DNA from: Bretschneidera sinensis
Lineage: Eukaryota > Streptophyta > Magnoliopsida > Brassicales > Akaniaceae
Reading direction: 5' to 3'
DNA length: 64,000 nt
Assembly (NCBI GenBank): GCA_023935145.1
Contig: CM043700.1
Coordinates: 141,321,328 to 141,385,327, forward strand
The position numbers and the translations under genes are program-made. The notes under the pieces were generated by a model. The model saw nothing but the letters and a program-made list of their open reading frames with translations, had not been told where the DNA came from and did not search any database. Of the stretch, positions 47,950-57,214 are shown piece by piece. Positions within the stretch are counted from its first letter, which is position 1. Each line of letters starts with the position of its first letter.

Positions 47950-49462
47950 TGTAGATCAAGGTTTCAACCCAAGAGGGGGTGAATTGGGTTTTTAAAAACT
48001 TTTTGTGGAATTAAAACAAGTTTATAAAAACGAATAAGCAGCAAACAATTAAAACAAGTAATGTGTTGTAAATAAAGAGTTTAGAGAGAAGAGGATGCAA
48101 ACTCAGATTATAGTGGTTTGGCAATATCAGATTCGTTCCGACCCTACGTCCACTCTCTTCAAGGAACTCCTTGAAGTAATCCACTAAGTAACTTAGTCAT
48201 ACAAATTCACCAGTGTTGTACAAACCTTACAATCCCTTCCTCTCGAAAGTTATCCCCTTCCTCTCGGAAGTAATCCCCTTCCTCTCAGAAGTAATCCCTT
48301 TACAATAAATGCTGTAAAGTAAATGGTAGAGAGATAGCAAATGAAAGCTTATACAACTGAATAATGTCTCTCTTTCAAAGTAAAGCTTGAAGAATGGCTC
48401 AACATGAGTATTTCAAAGTTTTTTGAGTTTCAAAGAATGAATGACTTGATTGTGTGTGTTCTTCTCTTTTTGAATGTCTTCTCCTTCTTGTTGAATGTTG
48501 AATTGAGTGGGTTTATATAGCCATCAATTAATATGGCCGTTAGACTTTAAGTTGAATTGATTGTGCCTTTAAAATCTCAGATTTCGAGTCCCAAATGTCA
48601 TATTTTTGAACTTCCAGTCGACTGGGTCGTGATACCAGTCGACTGGATTCTCTTTAAAAATCACATTTTTGCTGCTACAGTGTTACCAGTCGACTGGGAA
48701 CCTTCTACCCATTTTAAAAGTCGACTGTACTATTCACCCAATCGACTGGGTCACTATTTGAGCGCTGCTACAGTATTTTCGGGATGAACAGTGTTTTCAT
48801 ATCTCTTTATTATTTTTGGATTTTTGAGTTCCAAAAAATCTCCTAATTGAATCAAACTTTCTTGCACATTAAACACACGAGTTAAACAGTTCAAAAGTGT
48901 TTTGTTATCATCAAAATTAATCTAATCAATTTCTTAATTAAAGCATTTTTTATGATGACAAAACATATTACAAATTTAAGCATAATGTGTGTGCAAGATA
49001 TATGAAGAATGATATATTACAAATGCTCAAGTAATTTTCTATGTCAATATAAATTCTTCTTAAGTTTAATTAGAGAATGTTAAGTATTGAGCCCAAAGAA
49101 TTTATTTGCATTTAATAAAATCACTTGGAGATTTTATATCTTCAATTAATTAAGGCTATATAATAAAATGCAATGCAAATATAATTAGCTCATAACAATT
49201 GAAATGCTTACAAAGAGTATCTTAGGATTCAAACCTATAATTTATCCATATTGTCTTAGAAGTTGCATTTCAATTATTCTCCTTGAATTTGATATTTTGG
49301 AGAGCTTATTGACTTTTGAGATCATCAACTTTGATGCACCAATTTCTACAATCTTGATCTCCTTTGATGTATAAGCACTATTAACAATGTGTATTACTTA
49401 AGTAATATTCATTAGTGCTTAATTAAGATTTTTGTCACTACCAAAATCATTCAGGGTCAACA
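47950..49462 (-). repeat. Sirevirus A 3' LTR
   Basis: 1513 bp, from tgtagatcaagg to gggtcaaca on the plus strand. The first 900 bases are homologous to the B LTR, including the hairpin cttcaaggaactccttgaag, a threefold ccccttcctctcggaagt repeat (48230-48300), TATA near 48514 and the palindrome cluster. The U3 end is longer than and diverged from B. Confidence 0.85.
48614..48750 (-). promoter_or_regulatory. Palindrome cluster in Sirevirus A LTR
   Basis: Three perfect ccagtcgactgg units and two decayed ones (aagtcgactgt, ccaatcgactgg) lie upstream, on the minus strand, of the LTR TATA motif near 48514-48522. The position matches the larger array in element B. Confidence 0.7.
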
Positions 49463-49476
49463 ATCTCCCCCTTTTT
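49463..49476 (-). other. Sirevirus A polypurine tract
   Basis: On the minus strand aaaaagggggagat directly precedes the 3' LTR. Further similar tracts occur at about 49532, 49579 and 49892. Confidence 0.8.
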
Positions 49477-49975
49477 CATAGTGACAAAAATCTTAAGAAT
49501 AAGATCTAACAAGATCTCTAATATTCTTATTTTTCTCCCTCTTTTTGTCATAATAAAAAATGTGGATTTCAAAGAAGAACTCCCCCTCAAAACATACTAT
49601 TGAAAATATTTTGATAAAACATATTAAGAAAAGAATCGTTTTACAAGATATCAAGAAATATAAAGGTTTTGAAAGAGTTCCTTTAGCACATAGAGATAAA
49701 ATACATGTAGCCAACTTCCCACAAAAGAATGAATTCAAGTCCCGCATGATCTAAAACAATTTTCAAGCTTTATAAATCTTCAAAATAACCTCAATGCTTA
49801 GAGTATCTTACACTTAATCAATAAAGGACAAGAGTTTGAACTCATTGCTTGATTTACCAATAGGTTTTCTCTTTTACCAATTAATCAGATTTTCTCCCCC
49901 TTTCAAAAAGTCTAAAGTAATTATTTTTAACTTTCAAGAGAAATGGCGTAAAAAATCAGAAAAATGAACAATTCC

Positions 49976-50307
49976 TTATATAGAATCGCGATACCAGTCG
50001 ACTAGGTCGAGTTACTAGTCTACTGGGTCCCTTTGGAAAGATGAATAGTTTTCATACCAGTCGACTGCGTTTATGAACCAGTCGACTGGGTGAACTGACA
50101 GTAAGATATCAGTCGACTGGATTGAATTGACCAGTTGACTGGATGATAACTGATTTTCAAAAATTGGCTCCAAACAAGGTCTACAGATACCAGACTTCTG
50201 GACAGGATTTATCAGTCGACTGGAAGAAGAGACAGAGACTTACTAGTCGACTGGATGAAAGGACAGTGACTTACCAGTCGTTTGGTATAGATTCACCAGT
50301 CGACTGG
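49976..50307 (-). promoter_or_regulatory. Internal palindrome array and TATA box, Sirevirus A
   Basis: Ten units related to ccagtcgactgg occupy 49994-50307. Only two are perfect, and most others differ by C/T or G/A changes. Immediately downstream on the minus strand is a TATA motif (ttatata on plus, 49976-49982). The array sits just after the end of pol, as in element B, but no env-like ORF follows. Confidence 0.65.
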
Positions 50308-50446
50308 ACCCTTATGAAAATTTTTAGTCTTGAAATATAGCACGAAATTTGTTTATCTATGACATCTTAAGTGAGAGAAATATTTAAACAAGAATTAATA
50401 CTCTTTCACTAGATGTCAAACATGTATATGATGAATTATAAAGCAA

Positions 50447-53400
50447 TCAGATATTCAGTTTATCATAATCCAGTAATCCCATTAACATTCTTATCTTACA
50501 GAAACTAGCTTCACTTAGGGGTTTTGTAAGAATATCAGCTATTTGATCTTCTAAAGGTGTGAATTCTAATCTTATATCACCTTTTTGAGCATGGTCTCTT
50601 AGGAAATGATGTCTAATCTCTATATGCTTGGTTCTAGAGTGTTGAATAGGATTTTTGGTTAGGTTGATAGCACTAGTATTATCACAAAATATAAGAATAT
50701 TTTTTAGGTTCATGCCATAGTCTTCTAGTTGTTGTTTCATCCATAATACTTGGGCACAACAACTTCCAGCTGCTACGTATTCCGCCTCAGCGGTTGATAG
50801 TGCAACGGAATTTTGTTTCTTGGAAAACCAAGAGGTTAACATAGCTCCTAAGAATTGACATGTACCACTTGTGCTTTTTCTATCTAACCTACATCCAGCA
50901 AAATCAGCATCTTAATAACCTACTAGCTCAAAAGATGAATCTCTAGACTACCATAATCTTATGGTTTGGGTTCCTTGTAGATATCTAAGGATTTTTTTTA
51001 TTGCAACTACATGTGATTCCTTAGGATTGGCCTGAAATCTAGCACACATGCATACACTAAACATTATATCAGGTCTACTTGCAGTCAAATAAAGTAAAGC
51101 ACCTATCATGCTTCTATAATATTTAGAATCTACAGTTTTACCTCCTTCATCAAGATCAAGTTTAGTAGTTGTGCTCATAGGTGTTCCAAGTGGCTTTGAA
51201 TTTTCCATCTCGAACCTCTTTAGTAGGTCCTTAATGTACTTCTGTTGATTCATGAAGATGCCTCCTTTTAGTTGCTTGATTTAAAGTCCAAGGAAGTAGG
51301 TAAGTTCTCCCATCATGTTCATTTCAAATTTAACTTGCATGCACTTTGCAAACTTTTGACACATAGATTCATTAGTAGCACCAAATATAATATCATCAAC
51401 ATATATTTGAACTATCAAAGTGTCATTTTTATGAGTTTTTGTGAAGAGAGTTGTGTCTATTCTACCTCTTACAAAATCATTGTCAATCAGAAATTTACTT
51501 AGTCTTTCATACCATGCTCTTGGAGCTTGCTTCAACCCATATAGAGCTTTAGAAAGCTTGTAGATATGATTTGGAAGACTAGGATTTTCAAATCCAAGAG
51601 GTTGCTCAAAATAAACCTCTTCTTCTATAAAGCCATTTAATAAGGCACTTTTCACATCAATTTGAAATAGTTTGAATTTATTAAAGCATGCAAAGGCTAA
51701 TAGCATTCGAATAGCTTCTAATCTAGCTACAGGAGCATATGTTTCATCAAAGTCTATTCCTTCTTCTTGATTATATCCCTTAGCAACTAGTCTAGCCTTA
51801 TTTCTAGTTAATATACCATTTTCATCCATTTTATTTCTATATACCCATTTAGTTCCAATTATTGAATGACATTTAGGTCTTGGAACTAGTTTCCAAACAT
51901 TGTTTCTCTCAAATTGATTTATCTCTTCCTGCATTGCAATTATTCAATCATTATCTTTTTCAGCTTCTATAAATGTCTTAGGTTCTACTTGAGACATATA
52001 AGCTACAAAATTGCAAATATTTCTAATGGAAGAGCGAGTTCTTACCCCTTGTGAAGGATTACCAATCACTTGATCAATTGGATGATAATTTACATACCTC
52101 CAATCTTTGGGTAAACTTTCCTCTTGTTGGCTTGAGGATGGTTGGTCCAAATTGGGAGTTTTCATCTCTTCATTTGTTTGAGGTGAACTCTCTTTTGGGT
52201 CAACAATGAGAGTAGGAGTTTCCGTTCTTAGAATGAAATCTGCATCATCTTTAAAGAAAAATTCTCTACTACTCATTGGGTTAGATTCATCAATAGTTAC
52301 ATGTACAGATTCTTCTACCACTAGAGTTCTCTTATTGAAAACTCTATAAGCCTTACTAGATGTTGAATATCCTAAAAATATTCCTTCATCGGTCTTAGAA
52401 TCAAATTTACCCAAGTTAGTTTTATTGTTATTTAAGATGAAGCATTTACTACCAAAAGCACAAAAATATGAAATATTGGGTTTTCTCCCTTTTCATAGTT
52501 CATATGGAGTTTTATCAAGCAGAGGCCTTATCAAAATTCTATTTAAGATATAGCAAGAAGTATTCACAGCTTCAACCCAAAAGTATTTTGGTAAACTATT
52601 TTCACAAAGCATAGTTCTTGAAAATTCTTCTAGAACTCTATTTTTCCTCTCAACAACTCCATATTTTTTAGGAGTTCTAGGAGCTGAAAAGTTGTGATTA
52701 ATTCCATTTTCAGCACAAAATTTTGAAAAGCTTTGATCTTCAAATTCTTTGCCATGATCACTTCTTATGCTTGAAATACAAATTCTTTTTTCATTTTGTA
52801 CCTTTTTGCAAAACTTTTCAAATCCTTTGAAAGCTTCATCCTTGTAAGCAATAAAAATAACAAAGGTATATCTTGAATAGTCATCAACAATAACAAGAGC
52901 ATATTGATGGCCACCTAGACTAATGGTACTAATTGGACCAAAGAAGTCCATATGCAGAAGTTCCAAAGGTCTAGTAATTGAGACTACATTTTTTGCTTTA
53001 AATGAAATCCTAATTTGTTTTCCCATTTGACAAGCATCACATACTTTGTCTTTTTCAAAATTGATTTTAGGAAGTCCAATGACTAAATATTTTCTTAAGA
53101 CGATTTTTAGCAAGTTCATGTTCACATGACAAAGTCTTCTATGCCATAGCCATGGATTTTCACTAAAAACAGAAAAACATTTTTCATTTTCAGAATGCAA
53201 GGATTTCAAATCAACTATGTAGACATTTTCATGTCTATGGCCAATAAATTTGATCTTGTTACTCTTGATGTCTATAACTAGACCATGAGAGGTCTCAAAT
53301 GTGACTTTGTAGCCTTTGTCATATAGTTGACTAATACTAAGTAAATTTGGCTTAAGGCCTTGTACTAGCAATACATTATCTAATGTTGAGAAATCATTAC

Positions 53401-53460
53401 CGACTTTTCCATGCCTGATGATCTTTATTTTTGTATTGTCTCCAATAGTGACATATCCAC
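50447..53460 (-). pseudogene. Sirevirus A pol remnant
   Basis: Reading from 53460 down: GAG-pre-integrase and integrase (53371-52493; [24 protein letters not shown]), the linker region (52414-51944), reverse transcriptase (51934-51281; [22 protein letters not shown]), then RNase H (50948-50447; [22 protein letters not shown]). Several stops and frame breaks separate these parts. The protein is otherwise very similar to the intact pol of element B. Confidence 0.9.
53456..53460. repeat. Target-site duplication of element B (left)
   Basis: The sequence tccac is repeated exactly at 63703-63707. Both copies lie in the pol coding region of element A. Confidence 0.9.
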
Positions 53461-54036
53461 TGTAGCTCGAGGTTTCAACCCAAGAGGGGGGGGGTGAATT
53501 GGGTTTTTAAAAACTTTTGCGGAATTTATACAAGTTTATAAAAACAGATAAGCAACAAATAATTGATACAAGTAGAAAGCTGTAAATAAAGAGTTTAAGG
53601 AAAGAGGATGCAAACACAGTTATAGTGGTTCGGCAATATCGGATTCGTTCCGACCCTACGTCCACTCTCTTCAAGGAACTCCTTGAAGTAATCCACTAAG
53701 AAAACTTAGTCGCACAACTTAGCCGGGTGTTGCACAAACCGTACACAAGCAATTTACAGGAATTGCTTAAACCGAAAAATCCCCTTCCTTTCGGAAGTTT
53801 CCCCTTCCTCTCGGAAGTAATCCCTTTACAAAGATGGTGTAAAGTAAAAGGTAGAGAGACAACAAATGAAAGCTTATTACAACAGAAATGTCTCTCTTTC
53901 AAAGTAAAGCTTGAAGAGATGGCTCAATAAGATTATTTCAAAGCTTTTTGTGTTTCAAGAGTATAAAAACTTGATTATATGAGATCAACTCTTTTTGAAT
54001 ATGTGCTGCTTGTTATTGAATGCTTTGCTGAGTGGG

Positions 54037-54044
54037 TTTATATA
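54037..54044 (-). promoter_or_regulatory. LTR TATA box, element B (3' LTR copy)
   Basis: tttatata on plus reads tatataaa on minus, about 95 bases downstream of the palindrome array. Confidence 0.7.
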
Positions 54045-54139
54045 GCAATCAATTAATATGGCCGTTTTGGACTTTAATTTGAAAAAGATTTACTTTAAAA
54101 CGTTCAGATTTGGAGTCCAACGGTCATATTTTTGAACTA

Positions 54140-54402
54140 CCAGTCGACTGGGTCGAGATACCAGTCGACTGGGTTCACTTGAAAAAAATACGTTTTCAGA
54201 CCTTCTGGGTATCCAGTCGACTGGTATATATCATCCAGTCGACTGGGGACTTTCTGTCCATTTTACCAGTCGACTGGTATATATCATCCAGTCGACTGGA
54301 TACTTACTGGTCAAAGTACCAGTCGACTGGGTTAATTCATCCAGTCGACTGGGTACCTTCTCCCATATACCAGTCGACTGGTATATGTACCCAGTCGACT
54401 GG
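54140..54402 (-). promoter_or_regulatory. Ten-unit CCAGTCGACTGG array in 3' LTR
   Basis: Ten perfect copies of the 12-bp palindrome ccagtcgactgg occur in 263 bp. Some are paired around gtatatatcat-type spacers. They lie in U3, upstream of the TATA box on the coding strand. The dyad symmetry suggests binding sites for a dimeric protein; alternatively the units could form DNA or RNA hairpins. Confidence 0.85.
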
Positions 54403-54716
54403 GTTGTCTTCCAACCCAGTTTTTCTTCTGTTTTTTTTTTTATTTAAAAACATTTTAAAATTAATGGTTTTAGAAAAACCATTTGTGTTTGAGCCATTAA
54501 ACAAGCTAATACAATGTATGAGTGAGACTTACATTGGTTCTAAACCTTAAGACCTATACTAGATCTTCAGTCTTCACTTGATACTTGATTTGGTTCGAGT
54601 TTTTGCACTTTGTTCCTTGGTTGAATGTGTTTGATCCTTAATACAACTTAGTTTAAACATGTTAGTTAAATAACAGTTGTGTTTTGCCATCATTAAAATA
54701 CGGGCGAGGGTCAACA

Positions 54717-54730
54717 ATCTCCCCCTTTTT
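54717..54730 (-). other. Element B polypurine tract
   Basis: On minus, aaaaagggggagat abuts the 3' LTR and would prime plus-strand DNA. Related purine tracts occur nearby at about 54929-54937 and 54988-54998. Confidence 0.85.
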
Positions 54731-55261
54731 GATGATGACAAAACTAATAATGTAAAAACAGTTTTAAAAACTAAGTGTTAAGATTTTACAAAAATTTGGA
54801 CAGAGTCTCCTCTGTTTTTCGAGAAAAACCACCCTGTAAACAAGCAAACACAGTTTATATTTCTTTCAACCAATCCAGAATTAAACTCAACCAATCAATA
54901 AACATTTTTACATAGATATGGAGCAATGCTCCCCCTAAATCTATGCATTGGTTGCGTTTTTACTTAGATTTTCTCGTTTTTCTCATTTTTCTCCCCCGTT
55001 TTGACAACAGCAACCAAAGGGGGCAGAACAATTAACAAATAAGCTATGAGACAAACAGATATTTAAAAAAAACAGTTCTAACATATCACAAATAGCTTAA
55101 ATAAATGCAAGAAATATGGCTTATAGTATTACATCATCATAGAAAAAGTTAATACAAGTAGAGTCTTATAGAGCCATAACTAAGAAAAAAACAAACATGA
55201 GATGTCCGTGCTAAGTGACAAATACTGGAAAAGTGCTAAGAACTGATTAAATGAATGAGAC
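54731..55261 (-). other. Non-coding region between env-like ORF and polypurine tract
   Basis: About 530 bp without a supported ORF. It contains extra polypurine-tract-like copies and the string gatgatgacaaaac just after the main tract. Repeated polypurine tracts here are a reported Sirevirus trait. Confidence 0.6.
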
Positions 55262-56518
55262 TCATGGTGCGGGAGAGTCCGAGCTGTCACGAAGAAGTTC
55301 CCTAATCTCAGCTAGGGAACCCTCGGTGTGCTCTCGATGTAACTCGAAGTCATCCCGTAGGTGGTCTATGGAGGAGCTCAGCCTCTGATAATCGGACTGC
55401 ATGGACTGAAAACCAGACTCCATCGTCATCTGAAGACTCGCGATAGCTCGTAGGATGTCACCATATCCAGTCTGACCAGTACTCGAGTCACCAATGGGAG
55501 GTGCTCGGGTATCTGTCTCCATCTCAGCAGCCGTATCAGCATCCTCACCACTGTCACTTGCATCCTCTCGAATCCTTAGGCGCTTTCCAGCCTTAGGATA
55601 GAGAAACCCTTCACGAACAGTACATCCCATCTTCTTTAGAGATGAGATGTTGATGATATCCGTCAATCCGATATCCTGAGCCTCGGAGGCAGGCAAAGGT
55701 ACCCGGAAGTGCTGGAGGATGAGTGTAATGAGCATCCCATAAGGAAGACACCCGGAGTCGTTTGCTACACCGTTTATCATGTTGGCGAGCAGCAGAGGAT
55801 ATATATTGAAGTGGTGCCCAGATTTTAGGCACCAAATCAATACCGTATCTATTTTAGATAGATACCCTCGACTCCCGAGTCTCGGGTGGATGGTCCAACT
55901 GACAATCAATTGAAACATTTTTGAGTCGAGGGGCAAGTCACTACATGTGTGAAATGTAGTGGGTCTGTACACATAGTTAGGGTCGCCCCTGACTATCCGA
56001 CAGGCCTCCTCAACTTCAAAGTTGTCTGGCCATCCATCCAGACTCCATTGAACCCCCCTTATAGGGATTCTCAGAATGCTCATCAAGAGGTCAGTGTTGA
56101 CCTCAAACTCCACACCGCTAACTCTGGTTCTGAATCTCAGAGCCAGAGGACTGGGTTTCACCAAGTTCGCATAGAACTGGTGAATCAGTCGCGGGTAATA
56201 TTTTTCATGAATACTGACCAGTGGGGTCAGATTTATTGCCTCAAAGGCTGGAAGAATATCGAAATTACCATGACGAATGGAGTCGAAATCAACGACTCTA
56301 CCCGTCATGATTTTCTTGTGACGGATTATAGAGTTATACCTCTTATGAGCCGCTGGGCTGAAAAACAGAGCCTGCTCCAACTCTGTTCTGGGCTCCTTGC
56401 TGGATGACCCTGCTACTCCCTTCCCTTTTGATTCCGAAGCCAAAGGTTTTGAAGATCTTGGCTTTTTGGGCGCATTAGGTCCACTTGTTGTGAGTTTTAT
56501 ACGGATTTTGTCACTCAT
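55262..56518 (-). CDS. Env-like / plant transposon-associated protein of element B
   Basis: An intact 418-residue ORF located after pol, in the position of the env-like gene of Sireviruses. The N-terminus is basic and Ser/Lys/Pro-rich (KKPRSSKP). A globular part (about 60-300) includes RVVDFDSIRHGNFD, YYPRLIHQFYANLV and GVQWSLDGWPDN, typical of proteins annotated as putative plant transposon or envelope-like. An acidic stretch (SDSGEDADTAAEMETD) and a C-terminal predicted coiled coil (about 360-410) follow. I see no signal peptide and no membrane-spanning segment, so a true envelope role is not supported. The start at 56518 is the first Met after the upstream TATA. It is separated from pol by 696 bp, so it is not read by simple stop suppression. 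Confidence 0.8.
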   Translation of the reverse strand: MSDKIRIKLTTSGPNAPKKPRSSKPLASESKGKGVAGSSSKEPRTELEQALFFSPAAHKRYNSIIRHKKIMTGRVVDFDSIRHGNFDILPAFEAINLTPLVSIHEKYYPRLIHQFYANLVKPSPLALRFRTRVSGVEFEVNTDLLMSILRIPIRGVQWSLDGWPDNFEVEEACRIVRGDPNYVYRPTTFHTCSDLPLDSKMFQLIVSWTIHPRLGSRGYLSKIDTVLIWCLKSGHHFNIYPLLLANMINGVANDSGCLPYGMLITLILQHFRVPLPASEAQDIGLTDIINISSLKKMGCTVREGFLYPKAGKRLRIREDASDSGEDADTAAEMETDTRAPPIGDSSTGQTGYGDILRAIASLQMTMESGFQSMQSDYQRLSSSIDHLRDDFELHREHTEGSLAEIRELLRDSSDSPAP

Positions 56519-56729
56519 TTTTAAGAAATTTGAAGTTTTTGGAAAAAGGAAATTTGGTAAAAATGAGAGATTTTAACCGTAGAAAGTTAAAAATCTCTTT
56601 AGGAATGAGTAGATCGGTGTGTTTAGAAGGGATTTGGATGATTTTTAGATCAAAAAGATGAATTTTTCTAGAGAGAGAAAGCTTGGGCTCTTTGAAAATG
56701 GCGTAAAGAGGGCGAAAATGAACAGTCCC

Positions 56730-56736
56730 TTTTATA
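56730..56736 (-). promoter_or_regulatory. Internal TATA box upstream of env-like ORF
   Basis: ttttata on plus reads tataaaa on minus, in the context ctataaaaggg. It lies 11 bases downstream of the internal palindrome array and 212 bases upstream of the env-like ATG. The flank (actgttcattt, tacgccattt) is conserved in element A. Confidence 0.6.
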
Positions 56737-56747
56737 GAATCGCGATA

Positions 56748-57074
56748 CCAGTCGACTGGGTAAACTTACCAGTCGACTGGGCCCCTTTGAAAAGATGAAC
56801 AGTTCTCTTACCAGTCGACTGGGTAAACGTACCAGTCGACTGGATCAACTGACAGTGAGATACCAGTCTACTGGGCTATCGATACCAGTCGACTGGGGGT
56901 TAAAAAAAATTGGCTCCAAGCATGATTTGATTTTATAGACGACTGGAGAAGACTTACCAGTCGTCTGGAGTTTTTGGCAGAGAGTTACCAGTCGACTGGG
57001 TCAAAATTACCAGTCGACTGGAAAAACAGGCAGAGACTTACCAGTCGACTGGAGAACATTTACCAGTCGACTGG
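56748..57074 (-). promoter_or_regulatory. Internal twelve-unit palindrome array between pol and env-like ORF
   Basis: Twelve units of ccagtcgactgg, nine perfect and three with one to three changes, lie in 327 bp starting about 140 bases after the pol stop. The array ends next to a TATA box and precedes the env-like ORF, repeating the layout of the LTR promoter. Confidence 0.8.
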
Positions 57075-57214
57075 ATCCTGAGTAAAATTTCCAGTCCTGA
57101 ATTTTTAGCACGATTTTGTTTATCTATGACATTTTTGAGTGAAGGGAATAATTAAACATGGATTAATACTCTATCACTCAATGTCAAACGTGCAAATGAT
57201 GAAATGAGATGCAA

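Larger units (their letters stand above)
47950..53460 (-). mobile_element. Sirevirus-like Copia A (older), left part
   Basis: Minus-strand element inserted into the RT of the Tnt1-like Copia. The 3' LTR is at 47950-49462, followed (leftward reading reversed) by a polypurine tract, a palindrome array, and decayed pol up to 53460, where the younger element B interrupts it. It resumes at 63703. It lacks any env-like ORF between pol and the polypurine tract. The 5 bases before the LTR are gcatt; the matching duplicate would lie beyond the window. Confidence 0.9.
53461..54716 (-). repeat. Element B 3' LTR
   Basis: 1256 bp, tgtagctcgagg...gggtcaaca on plus, so TG...CA in both directions. Features in minus-strand order: U3 start at 54716, palindrome array 54402-54140, TATA box 54044-54037, leader, repeated ctcggaagt motifs near 53780-53820, and the hairpin cttcaaggaactccttgaag at 53669-53688. 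A run of nine G near its end compares with five in element A. Confidence 0.95.

Noticed and set aside
53696..53930. Overlapping short open frames repeated at 62683-62917
   Set aside because: These are LTR leader sequence duplicated with the LTR, with no protein-family similarity.
54140..54402. Regularly repeated 12-mers resembling a CRISPR array
   Set aside because: The repeats are short perfect palindromes with irregular spacers, in LTRs of a plant retrotransposon, with no cas genes. They are promoter-type repeats.
54110..54550. 146-residue open frame in the Sirevirus LTR
   Set aside because: It is made of the palindromic repeats read in frame (PVDW, QSTG motifs). It lies antisense to the element, and its end shifts with a one-base homopolymer change between LTRs.
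55949..56407. 152-residue plus-strand frame opposite the env-like ORF
   Set aside because: It is a shadow of the intact minus-strand ORF with no independent signals.
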